Shown: piece after piece, positions 25,845 to 33,758 of the stretch | Layout of the letters: each line of letters begins with the position of its first letter | How positions within the stretch are numbered: the first letter of the stretch is position 1 | DNA from: an uncultured Chlorobiales bacterium | Lineage (GTDB): Bacteria > Bacteroidota > Chlorobiia > Chlorobiales > Chlorobiaceae | Length of the DNA stretch: 64,000 bases | Reading direction: 5' to 3' | Assembly: GCA_903929135.1 (NCBI GenBank) | Contig: CAIYTH010000046.1 | Coordinates: forward strand, 27,141-91,140 | Translations under genes and position numbers: made by a program | Notes under the pieces: model-generated | The model's database searches: none | What the model was told of the DNA's origin: nothing | Seen by the model: only the letters and a program-made list of their open reading frames with translations

Positions 25845-26323
25845 CGCTGCGTATCGTCACCCCCGATTGGTTGTCCTGCTGATTCAAACACCTGTTTACA
25901 TGAACAAAACACGGACGTTAATCGCTTCCCGCAAGCCTTTCGAGTTCCACCAAACCGAATAATCGCACCGATAAATATCCTCGAGGAAACCGGCATGAAT
26001 CGTCATAACTGCCCGTTTTATATCGCCATGCAAAAATACGCCCAAAGATTATCATTGATAAACCCACGGCAAGAGGCAAGCGGACCACCGGCGGGAGATA
26101 ACTGCTATTGTATTATATTATTGATTCTTATAATGCCTCCTGCCTCTTCAGAAGCTGCGCCGGAACAGTCAGGACCCCCCCATTTCATCGTTTAAAAACC
26201 TTTTTGTATATTGAGGTTTCGTGTTTAGGAAACATGAGACAAACCGGCGTTTTACCGATAACAGGATGGGACTGAATTTTTCAGGACCGGATAGGGTAGC
26301 GGCGCACAAACCGGGATGCTATT
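25845..26323. other. Intergenic region between divergent TPR and rlpA genes
   Basis: About 480 bases, lower in GC than the flanking genes. It must contain the promoters of the TPR gene and of the RlpA-like gene. A TATATT-type -10 near 26205-26215 could serve rlpA. No convincing small gene or strong hairpin was seen. Confidence 0.4.
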
Positions 26324-26782
26324 ATGCACAAAAAACACAGAATTTCGATCAGTAGCCTTCTTCTGGCTGCATCGTTCATTCTCTCTCCATCACTGACAGG
26401 CCTCCAGGCAAGGGAACCCGTAGAGAACAAAGCGGCTAACCTTTCTGACGAACAGACCTCTGAAGCGGCAACTGCCAGGACAGACCTCTTCTTCATTGCC
26501 GAAGGCAAGGCCTCATATTACGCAAACAGGTTCCACGGACGCAGAACCGCCAGCGGAGAGCATTTCGACAGGCGGGACTATACAGCAGCCCATCGCTCGC
26601 TCCCGTTCGGAACGAAGCTCCGCGTCACCAACCTCGCCAACGGGCGGCACGTTGTGGTCAAGGTCAACGATCGAGGCCCCCATTTGCGAAACAGGATCAT
26701 CGACATCTCTCAGGCTGCCGCGAAGGAAATCGGCATCTCAGAGTGCGGCATCGGCAACGTCAGGATCGAAGCCTACAACTGA
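26324..26782 (+). CDS. rlpA: RlpA-like septal ring lytic protein (double-psi beta-barrel)
   Basis: 152 residues. The signal peptide (ISISSLLLAASFILSPSL) lacks a lipobox Cys, so it is exported rather than lipidated. The DPBB domain covers residues about 58-150: GKASYYANRFHGRRTASGE, LPFGTKLRVTNLANGR, VVVKVNDRGP and RIIDISQAAA with the catalytic-type Asp. There is no C-terminal SPOR domain, so it is the short form. RlpA-type enzymes cleave glycan strands lacking stem peptides. It meets the next gene tail to tail with no gap. Confidence 0.9.
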   Translation: MHKKHRISISSLLLAASFILSPSLTGLQAREPVENKAANLSDEQTSEAATARTDLFFIAEGKASYYANRFHGRRTASGEHFDRRDYTAAHRSLPFGTKLRVTNLANGRHVVVKVNDRGPHLRNRIIDISQAAAKEIGISECGIGNVRIEAYN

Positions 26783-27502
26783 TCACGATTTCCTGAACAC
26801 CATCACCAGTCCCGTGCCCGGCTCCTCGCGAAGCGGGGTTCCGACGAAGTCGGCATAGCAGCCTGCGCATCGGAATCCTGCCGACTCGTGAAGGCTCAGG
26901 TAGTTGCCCCTGCTTACGGGATAGAGCGTTGTCCGTTCGTTGAACAACGTCTGCCCGTCCTGCCCGAGCGTGATTGAAAAGGTTACCGTATCCGGCCCGT
27001 CAAAGTCATAGCGACGCTGAAACGTCGAAATGGAGCCTGCCCGTTCGAACGTTTTCACCGGGAATTCGTACGCACTCACCGAAGAGAATGCATCCCAGTT
27101 CATCAACTGCATGATCCAGCTCCCCCCGGGGTCGAGCATCCCGAAGACCTTGCCGATAAACCCCGGAAGTTCGGTCTGGCGAAGATGCGCCATCACATTG
27201 CCGATCGAGTAGATGCACCGGAATCCGCTCCCCTCGGCGTCGATTTTCCGCATATCCAGCGACCGGAACATCGCTTCCGGATAACTTCGCCCGGCCGCAG
27301 CTATCATCGCGTCGTCAAGATCGATTCCGGTCGTCGGATATCCGTCGGCGACGAACCGTCCGCAATAATGCCCCGGACCGCAACCAACGTCAAGCACCCT
27401 GCCGCCAGCCCCGCCGGCATACATCAGAAGGAAACGGTAAACCTCATCCCTGAAAGGAAAAATCCGTTCATAATCCTCAGCAAATCCTGAATAAAAACTC
27501 AT
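26783..27502 (-). CDS. Class I SAM-dependent methyltransferase
   Basis: 239 residues from ATG 27502, which has GGAGGT eight bases upstream. Motif I VLDVGCGPGHYCGRF near residue 40, the acidic loop TTGIDLDDAMI and CIYSIGNVMAHL are the SAM-binding features. The C-terminal half is a strand-rich cap (FQRRYDFDGPDTVTFSITLG) seen in small-molecule methyltransferases. The substrate is unknown. Confidence 0.85.
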   Translation of the reverse strand: MSFYSGFAEDYERIFPFRDEVYRFLLMYAGGAGGRVLDVGCGPGHYCGRFVADGYPTTGIDLDDAMIAAAGRSYPEAMFRSLDMRKIDAEGSGFRCIYSIGNVMAHLRQTELPGFIGKVFGMLDPGGSWIMQLMNWDAFSSVSAYEFPVKTFERAGSISTFQRRYDFDGPDTVTFSITLGQDGQTLFNERTTLYPVSRGNYLSLHESAGFRCAGCYADFVGTPLREEPGTGLVMVFRKS

Positions 27503-27591
27503 AATCGAGTACCTCCAAAGAAAGATGAGCATGGGCCCCACGCTGATTCACAAGAGCTGCAAACGGAGCCTGTCCGACGGTATCGGGAAAA

Positions 27592-27617
27592 GAAAAAAGG
27601 GAGGCGTTTCACCTCCC
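27592..27617 (-). terminator. Terminator of the YceI gene
   Basis: Minus-strand stem GGGAGG/CCTCCC with a seven-base loop, followed by TTTTTTCTTTT. It lies about 95 bases after the YceI stop. Confidence 0.8.
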
Positions 27618-27711
27618 TGTTGAATGATGCCGGGAATTCAGGTGCGCACAACGTCTCTTCCTGCAGGCAACGTTTTCCGGAGAGTACCACCTGTCCGTTT
27701 TCTTGTCCGCC

Positions 27712-28311
27712 TCAATGAGCCTGCACCTTGATCATCTCGATTTCAAGCGAGATAGCAACATCATCGCCGATCATCACACCGCCGGCGTCCAGCGACTTGT
27801 TCCAGGTCAGTCCGAAATCCTGACGACGGATTTTCGCCGTAGCCGAAGTCGCACGCCTGATGTTGCCCCAGGGGTCTTTGCTTTCCTTCGAGAACGGCTG
27901 TACGTTCAGGACAACCGGCTTTGTCACACCGTGAAGCGTCAGGGCACCGGTGACCTTGAAGGCCCCCTTGGCGCTCTTCGTCCAGGTTCCGGAAACGAAG
28001 GTCATGGTCGGATATTTCTCCACATCGAAGAAATCAGCGCTCCGGAGGTGCTCGTCCCGCTTCTGCACATTCGTGCTGATGGAATTGACATCGATGCTTG
28101 CGGTCACCTTCGATTTGGCGATATCCCTGTCATCGAGATCAGCCGTTCCTTCGAACTTGACGAAGTTGCCCTTGACGTTCGACACCATAAGGTGCCTGAC
28201 GGAAAATCCGATGTTTGAATGATCCGGGTCGATAGACCAGGTTGAGGCCGAGGCAAGCTGCGGCAGCAGGAGGGCAAGGCCGAGAACAATTATCCTGACA
28301 AGATGTTTCAT
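27712..28311 (-). CDS. YceI-family periplasmic lipid-binding protein
   Basis: 199 residues from ATG 28311, which begins a good signal peptide (MKHLVRIIVLGLALLLPQLA, cut near SAS). The mature part follows the YceI lipocalin-like pattern: STWSIDPDHSNIGFSVRHL, KFEGTADLDDRDIAKSKV, HLRSADFFDVEKYPTMTF, GALTLHGVTKPVVL and RRQDFGLTWN. Members bind isoprenoid or amphipathic ligands in the periplasm. An upstream in-frame ATG would spoil the signal peptide. Confidence 0.92.
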   Translation of the reverse strand: MKHLVRIIVLGLALLLPQLASASTWSIDPDHSNIGFSVRHLMVSNVKGNFVKFEGTADLDDRDIAKSKVTASIDVNSISTNVQKRDEHLRSADFFDVEKYPTMTFVSGTWTKSAKGAFKVTGALTLHGVTKPVVLNVQPFSKESKDPWGNIRRATSATAKIRRQDFGLTWNKSLDAGGVMIGDDVAISLEIEMIKVQAH

Positions 28312-28607
28312 GATCGGCATGTTTTTGTTGTGAAGCCTGAAGAGGGGTTCGGAAAATCCGGACATTTTCCATCCGCATTTGATACATGATAATCAAAGAC
28401 GTCACGACAAAAGTTGCATGTTCAGGATAAAGGCTGGTAATTTTATGCAGATGCACTGCTCTTCAAATGTTCTGCCGAGCCGTTGCGCTCGAACGGTTCA
28501 TGTCAACGACAGGCTCTTGCTGATCGGCTTCCTGCGGAACCGGGGCATTCCTGGTGTTGCCGGACAAACGACTTGCCGGCGTCCATGCCTGCAGGAATCT
28601 CCATTCA

Positions 28608-29324
28608 TTAAGAATTTTCGGCTTTCTCGGTCTTTCGGTCGACAAGGAGGCCGAAGTTCCGAAGCGAGATGTGGTGGGCCTGGATAAGCGCAAGCATGCC
28701 GTTCCGGAACAGGCTGACGAGTTCAAGGTCCGAAAGCTGTGCGAGCTTCTCCTCGTCGACCACCTGCAGGCCGTTCAACCCGAACTTCCGGCCGTCCTTG
28801 AGGCTGACCTGAGCCGAAATCTCCTTCAGGAGACCCTTTTCACGAATCACGGCACAGAACTGGTCGGTAAGCTGCATCTGCTGGTAAAAGTCCGTCAGGA
28901 ACGACTGTATCTCCTGCATCCTTTCGGTCGGCTCGCCATGTTCAAAAAGCGATGTGCCATCCTCGAGGTTGAAGCCGTCGAACCCCTCGTCGAAGCACAC
29001 GGTAAGCTGCCCCTCGGCCCCATCGCTCGTCACGAAAGGGTAGCGCCTCACGTACGCCGGGATATACGGTGCATCCCACCGGCCATCCCTGTCCACGAAG
29101 AGGTTTTCCTTCTCCTCGATGCCAAGCAGGACCACGGGCACCATATGACCCTCCGGAGAGACTGAAAAGATGATGGGATAAAAGCGGGCTGCATCGAAAA
29201 ATTCCGAAACGGCGAGTATCACCGTGAGCGTATTTGCTGCAAATCCGTACCCTTTCGGGCTCGGGCTGATCGTCAGGTCAGCATGCGTTTCGATATTGAG
29301 TGCGACAGGATTGGTATACATCAT
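28608..29324 (-). CDS. SapC-family protein
   Basis: 238 residues from ATG 29324, nine bases after AAGGAG. The SapC pattern is clear: GYGFAANT, VSEFFDAARFYPIIFSV, VVLLGIEEKENLFVD, GRWDAPYIPAYVRRYPF, and later TDQFCAVIREKGLL. SapC proteins occur next to surface-layer and uptake genes in other bacteria, but their activity is unknown. It appears monocistronic. There is no signal peptide. Confidence 0.85.
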   Translation of the reverse strand: MMYTNPVALNIETHADLTISPSPKGYGFAANTLTVILAVSEFFDAARFYPIIFSVSPEGHMVPVVLLGIEEKENLFVDRDGRWDAPYIPAYVRRYPFVTSDGAEGQLTVCFDEGFDGFNLEDGTSLFEHGEPTERMQEIQSFLTDFYQQMQLTDQFCAVIREKGLLKEISAQVSLKDGRKFGLNGLQVVDEEKLAQLSDLELVSLFRNGMLALIQAHHISLRNFGLLVDRKTEKAENS

Positions 29325-29867
29325 GCAGGGAAACTCCTTACGTTGAATATGATGGTCGACGAAACAGCGACAGCGTACTCCGGCTCGGGCCAGCCCTGAC
29401 GTAACCGACGGACCGCCACCGCGTGTGAAATGATATGTACGGATAATTTCCAATTATACCCCAAAAGCAGCTTCCACCAGGGGGCGCTCACGACCCCCGG
29501 GCGAGGCCCTGCCGCTCAGGCCGCTTCACCCGAAAATGCAGAACAGGAAAGTAAATAGCTTGATAATCCACCCTGCAGTGCTGTATTCGATAAAAACCCG
29601 ACAGAAACCAGCTTCACTTCCCGCCACACGCGACAACCGGCATTGCTGGGCTTCGGATCAGCGACCCGACACACCCTTGCAGGCTTTGGTTTTCCTTTTT
29701 CCTGTTATACTTTACAGATATGTCTGCTTGTCCACAGGTTCATTTCCAGGCTGAATGTATTCCGGGTTCGGGAATCCCTGGCTGGTTCAGGAACCACTGC
29801 CACCCCCGATCCAGTATTCATCGTCGTCGAAAGGTCACCATCACCATAACGCCCAAGGAGGCACATC
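29325..29867. other. Intergenic region between divergent sapC and csgG-like genes
   Basis: About 540 bases. A TTATACT box near 29705 and the ribosome binding site AAGGAGG at about 29855 belong to the downstream plus-strand gene. The short frames have no family features and are not called. Confidence 0.4.
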
Positions 29868-30587
29868 ATGAAGATCAAAGCTTTGCTCCTCTTTCTGTTT
29901 CTTGGTTCCATCGCTGTTTTTTCTGACGGATTTGCCAGGGACAAGCCCAGGATCGGCGTCTTGAGATTTACCAACCATAGCAGCGCCGCATGGTGGCGCG
30001 GAGGCGTGGGAACCGATCTTCAGGATATGCTCATTTCAGAGCTGGCATCGACGGACAGTTTCCGGGTGCTCGAACGAAAAGAGCTCGATGCGGTCCTGAA
30101 TGAACAGGATCTCGGGGCGTCAGGAAGGGTCAACCCGAAGACAAGGTCGAAACTGGGAAAAATAACCGGTGCCAAATATCTTGTCGCCGCGACGGTTTCA
30201 GCCTTCGAGCAGAACACCGGCGGTACCGGAGGGGGGGTCTCCTTCGGAGGAATCAGCCTCGGCGGGAAGCAGGAATCAGCGTACATGGCTGTCGACCTGA
30301 AAGTGATCGATGTGGAAACGGGTGAAATCTATGACGCCAGGACGGTCGAGGCATCATCCAAATCCAGCGGAATCAGCGTCGGCGTGCACACAGAAGGCTT
30401 CAGCGGCAACCTCGGCCAGTATAAGAACACTCCTGTAGGAAAAGCCATCAGGGGCTGCATCATCGAAATTGTCGAATACCTGAAATGCTCGCTCGTGGAA
30501 GGCAAAAACAGCGACTGCATGGATGAATACAAACACAAAGAGCAGAAACGCAGGGAGAAGACCAAGAGCTCCATCGATCTTGAATAA
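29868..30587 (+). CDS. CsgG-like exported protein
   Basis: 239 residues with a strong ribosome binding site (AAGGAGG, 10 bases upstream) and signal peptide MKIKALLLFLFLGSIAVF. The CsgG-type domain follows: RIGVLRFTNHSSAAWWRGGV, LQDMLISELASTDSFRVLER, AKYLVAATVSAFEQN, and LKVIDVETGEIYDARTVEAS. The lipobox Cys of true CsgG is absent, so it is periplasmic rather than a lipoprotein. The C-terminus is very charged (EYKHKEQKRREKTK). No other curli genes are near, so a curli role is not implied. Confidence 0.85.
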   Translation: MKIKALLLFLFLGSIAVFSDGFARDKPRIGVLRFTNHSSAAWWRGGVGTDLQDMLISELASTDSFRVLERKELDAVLNEQDLGASGRVNPKTRSKLGKITGAKYLVAATVSAFEQNTGGTGGGVSFGGISLGGKQESAYMAVDLKVIDVETGEIYDARTVEASSKSSGISVGVHTEGFSGNLGQYKNTPVGKAIRGCIIEIVEYLKCSLVEGKNSDCMDEYKHKEQKRREKTKSSIDLE

Positions 30588-30650
30588 CCTGGCCGTCTCG
30601 GAGCTTTGAAACGAAGAAGATTCGTTGTAACGGCTCCCTGCAACCTTACG

Positions 30651-30697
30651 ATCGCCTGCACACCGAGAGACATCAGTCGGTGTGCAGGCGATTTTAA
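30651..30697 (+). terminator. Terminator of the CsgG-like gene
   Basis: Perfect 16-bp stem (starts ATCGCCTGCACACCGA) with a ten-base loop, followed by TTTTAATT. It begins 64 bases after the stop. Confidence 0.8.
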
Positions 30698-30944
30698 TTG
30701 CATGAGATTCTGCCGGCGCTCGCCCTCGACCTATCCATATCCCCTGCATACCCCAGGCGCTCCTGATGCTCCCAAACTTTTGCGCCTGCATACTGATGCC
30801 TCCGGGGTTCCTGAAAATTGCTCATGCCGTTTACCGGCAATTGCCGTTATTTAAGGAACAAACACGGTACATTGCCGCCCCGGTTGTTTCCCGATTCCAC
30901 CACGGCATTGAAGGATTAACGTCAAACGGAAGCTTGTCTCCGAT

Positions 30945-31637
30945 ATGAACACAGACCCTATCTACATCTTCCGTAAAACCTGGGGTACCTACCAGAAGGT
31001 CATCAGCAACAACCTCATGTTTCACCGGGAAATATCAGCGGCTGTCAGGAACATCTTCGAGACTCGACCTGGAATGCTGAATGTCATCGACCTGGGTTGC
31101 GGAGATGCTGCCCATATCGGCAAGATCCTGAAACCAGGGCAAGTCGCGGAGTACTGCGGATGTGACCTCTCCCCCTACGCACTCGATGTAGCCCGAATCA
31201 ACCTTGAGCCCTTCGGAATACGTGTGAAGCTGCTCTGCAGGGAGATGATCGCCGTGCTCAGGGAAGCGCCGGAGAACCATTTCGATGTGGTCTACTCAGG
31301 TTATGCCCTGCACCACCTGCCCACCGAGGGGAAACAGGCATTTTTCATGGAGTGCCGTCGAATCCTCCGCGAAAACGGTTCCGTGATCCTGGTGGATGTC
31401 ATGCGTGAAGAGGGACAGGCGCGGCCGGCATATCTCGAAAGTTACAACGGAGCGGTTGCGACACAGTGGGAAGCCCTGACTCCTCATGAACGGGATCAGG
31501 TACAGGAACACATCAGGAACTGCGATTTCCCCGAAACCCCTGCCGAGCTGCAACGGCTGGCTGAAAACGCAGGACTGGCAACATGCCGGAGGCTGGAAAA
31601 ACGGACGTGGCACGAAGCCTGGTGCTACCAGGCATAA
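30945..31637 (+). CDS. Class I SAM-dependent methyltransferase
   Basis: 230 residues. Motif I NVIDLGCGDAAHIGKIL at about residues 46-62, YCGCDLSPYALDVA, DVVYSGYALHHLP and RILRENGSVILVDVMREEG are classic. The C-terminal region has an unusual number of charged helices. A 12-bp palindrome CGGCAATTGCCG (30835-30846) lies about 100 bases upstream. It is transcribed towards bchF/bchV but separated by 430 bases, so a pigment role is only a guess. Confidence 0.85.
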   Translation: MNTDPIYIFRKTWGTYQKVISNNLMFHREISAAVRNIFETRPGMLNVIDLGCGDAAHIGKILKPGQVAEYCGCDLSPYALDVARINLEPFGIRVKLLCREMIAVLREAPENHFDVVYSGYALHHLPTEGKQAFFMECRRILRENGSVILVDVMREEGQARPAYLESYNGAVATQWEALTPHERDQVQEHIRNCDFPETPAELQRLAENAGLATCRRLEKRTWHEAWCYQA

Positions 31638-31650
31638 GAAAGGACGCATC

Positions 31651-31782
31651 ATGTGCCGCTACCGGAAACACCGGTTCGGAGGGCAGGTTCTCAAATTTCC
31701 TTTCAGGAAGGGACCCTCGGCTTCCCTACCCGGGACGCACACGTTAGGTCCGCCCGATGCAGAACAAAGAGACGATCGTTAA
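31651..31782 (+). CDS. Possible 43-aa ORF after the methyltransferase
   Basis: ATG 31651 has AAAGGA six bases upstream and encodes a basic peptide (MCRYRKHRFGGQVLKFPFRK...). It starts 13 bases after the methyltransferase stop. The codon pattern is mixed and no family is recognised, so it may be untranslated. Confidence 0.25.
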   Translation: MCRYRKHRFGGQVLKFPFRKGPSASLPGTHTLGPPDAEQRDDR

Positions 31783-31901
31783 AGGATCTCTTCCTTGACG
31801 ACCTTGCTGGTTTTATTTCGCCTCCCTTGTCGAGTATGCAACGTGCCCACATCTGCTTGCAACAAGGGAAAATATGATGTAATATTCATCTTCTGAACCA
31901 G

Positions 31902-31925
31902 TTACAGCGTTATTGCAAACTGTAA
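31902..31925. promoter_or_regulatory. Inverted repeat upstream of bchF/bchV
   Basis: TTACAG and CTGTAA arms separated by exactly 12 bases, 142 bases ahead of the hydratase start. The geometry suits a dimeric regulator. It is not the TGT-N12-ACA form of PpsR/CrtJ sites, since the arms are in the opposite order. Confidence 0.3.
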
Positions 31926-32067
31926 TGCACGGAATCCCCCCTGGCACATAGCGCATCAGAGGCAAGACAGGTATACTGCCTTAACCTCTTTGACGGTTCA
32001 CGTACCGGTCGTCGTTACCATCTGAAAAGAGGGCAGTATTCATCCCAATTGTAAGTACAAAGACATC

Positions 32068-32550
32068 ATGCCTCGTTACACACCTGAACAACTAGCCAAG
32101 CGCAATGCCTCCATCTGGACCGAAATCCAGATCATGCTCGCTCCGGTCCAGTTCCTTATCTTCCTTACGGGCGTGGCGCTGAACACGCTGTATGCCAACC
32201 ATGTCATCCACATCGAGTTCTACTGGATCAGCGTCGCCCTGCTCTTCAAAACCCTCTTTTTCGTCGTGCTCTTCATTACCGGGATGTACTTCGAGAAGGA
32301 TCTTTTCGGCAAGTGGGTCTACTCGAAAGAGTTTTTCTGGGAAGATATCGGCAGCTCGGTCGCCACCGTCTTTCATTTCCTCTACTTTGTGCTCGCATGG
32401 AAAGGATTTCCCGAAAACATCCTGGTGATAGGCGCATACATGGCCTATCTGAGCTATATCATCAACGCCCTGCAGTATCTGGCCAGGATCTGGCTCGAGA
32501 AGAGCCATGAACGGAAACTGAAACTGAGGGAAAGCATCGAAGCAAGCTGA
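32068..32550 (+). CDS. bchF: 2-vinyl bacteriochlorophyllide hydratase (BchF/BchV)
   Basis: 160 residues. It starts [20 protein letters not shown], the strongly conserved opening of BchF, followed by four membrane helices (including [19 protein letters not shown] and [13 protein letters not shown]). The enzyme hydrates the C3 vinyl group in bacteriochlorophyll c/d/a synthesis and is membrane bound. Green sulfur bacteria carry two paralogues, BchF and BchV, differing in stereochemistry and substrate alkylation; which one this is cannot be read without alignment. A small membrane protein follows 28 bases later. Confidence 0.9.
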   Translation: MPRYTPEQLAKRNASIWTEIQIMLAPVQFLIFLTGVALNTLYANHVIHIEFYWISVALLFKTLFFVVLFITGMYFEKDLFGKWVYSKEFFWEDIGSSVATVFHFLYFVLAWKGFPENILVIGAYMAYLSYIINALQYLARIWLEKSHERKLKLRESIEAS

Positions 32551-32578
32551 CCCGGCCAAACCAAACCTTTCCAGCATC

Positions 32579-32803
32579 ATGAATCAATCTTTCAAGACAC
32601 TCTGGAACATCACCTTTGTTGTGACCGGACTCTTATGGGCGACGCTCGTGTGGATGATCTGGATTTCCGGACAGCTGAAAACCCCGCAGGATCAGATCAT
32701 CTTCCTCTGTGTGGTCATTCCCGCGTTTGTCCTGATCTACCTCTCGGGATTCTTCATCGCGAGACGACACACGAAAAAACCGGAATCAGCCGCCACTCAC
32801 TGA
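32579..32803 (+). CDS. Small two-helix membrane protein
   Basis: 74 residues with two hydrophobic helices (ITFVVTGLLWATLVWMIWIS and IIFLCVVIPAFVLIYLSGFF) and a basic tail (ARRHTKKPES). It is very likely co-transcribed with the hydratase gene, so a role as an accessory subunit or in pigment membranes is possible. No family recognised. Confidence 0.72.
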   Translation: MNQSFKTLWNITFVVTGLLWATLVWMIWISGQLKTPQDQIIFLCVVIPAFVLIYLSGFFIARRHTKKPESAATH

Positions 32804-33213
32804 ACCCGCACATTGCCGTGTTAAAGGCAGGGGACGCCGCACCGAAGAGCAGACTGCTCAGGAAAGACGACCAGTGTTCCCTGCCATCCTGCCCCGACCC
32901 GTCCGTCTTTCAAGGCCGAAGCCTGACTAATCTACTTTCCAATGCAGAATGTGAAGTTTCATCATACAACAACCACCTATTCCTTTATCTTATTTATACT
33001 TATTACCCACTCATCCGCATCCATAGACCTGTCCATTCAGCATATTAGCAACATTCCTAAGGAAAAGGAGCTCCAACGAATGTCATAATGCACCTGTCGC
33101 ACCTCATCTTTCTTTTGCAAAAGTAAACCTTCCAACCGATACCCCTTCCTTTTTTTAAGCTCCTGTTTCCCCTGATTTGATGCAAGATTCTCTGTCGCTC
33201 ATCATACGGTTGC

Positions 33214-33285
33214 TTGCATAACTTCAATTATGTAAATGTTGTACCCAACTTCCGGAGGCCACGTACATAATTTTGAGTTATGCAA
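33214..33285. repeat. 72-bp inverted-repeat element
   Basis: The outer arms pair over ten bases (TTGCATAACT/AGTTATGCAA). A small asymmetric internal loop (TC opposite TTG) separates them from nine more pairs (AATTATGTA/TACATAATT), and a 29-base centre contains CTTCCGGAGG. Two boxes, a bulge and a structured tip recall recombination sites such as attC, but the conserved GTTRRRY core is not matched. Confidence 0.6.
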
Positions 33286-33676
33286 CGACCCTTATTTACC
33301 GCCAAATACCCTGATAGAGCCAGATAGAGAAGTCACCCAAGCATTGACTGAAGGCGCGGCTTTTGCATCACAAAATGGAGCGAAGCGGAATGGAAGGTGT
33401 GACTGAGGGAATAAGCTGGGTGGTATGATCTCATCGATGCTCATGACCAGGCAACCAAACCCACATGGCGGCAAGTAAACCGACGAGAGCTTAAGCAGAG
33501 CAATCTGCCATGTCATTAGGTCAAAATAGGCCGTTTAAGGCACTTTAATTGCCAGGGACACCTAACTGATCAATGAGGGTTAGTTTTTGCCTATGCGTAG
33601 CTGTATGAGCCTTCATTTTGATTGAAAACAATCAGTTATACAGTAAAGGTACTTTCGGTTTGTTAGAAATATTATT

Positions 33677-33691
33677 ACGTTATTATAACGT
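33677..33691. promoter_or_regulatory. Palindrome upstream of the nuclease-ATPase gene
   Basis: Perfect 15-base palindrome (ACGTTAT, T, ATAACGT), 67 bases before the start at 33759. It may be an operator over the promoter of this gene. Confidence 0.35.
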
Positions 33692-33758
33692 TAACAGAGC
33701 AGACGTGTTTTACGAATATAGCGTCCTAATCTTTTTAATGAATTAAGTATTCTCTATT

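Larger units (their letters stand above)
32804..33758. other. AT-rich left flank of the genomic island, no intact gene
   Basis: About 950 bases in which composition drops sharply from the core to AT-rich. It holds the 72-bp inverted-repeat element (33214-33285). Plus-strand coding-like scraps follow: one from 33292 reading LPPNTLIEPDREVTQALTEG..., and one in another frame near 33423 reading YDLIDAHDQATKPTWRQVNR. They look like one or two decayed genes. A weak CTAAC/GTTAG hairpin with T5 follows near 33563-33590. Confidence 0.45.

Noticed and set aside
33292..33516. Minus-strand 74-codon frame in the island flank
   Set aside because: Plus-strand scraps there look more protein-like but are broken; neither strand gives an intact gene.
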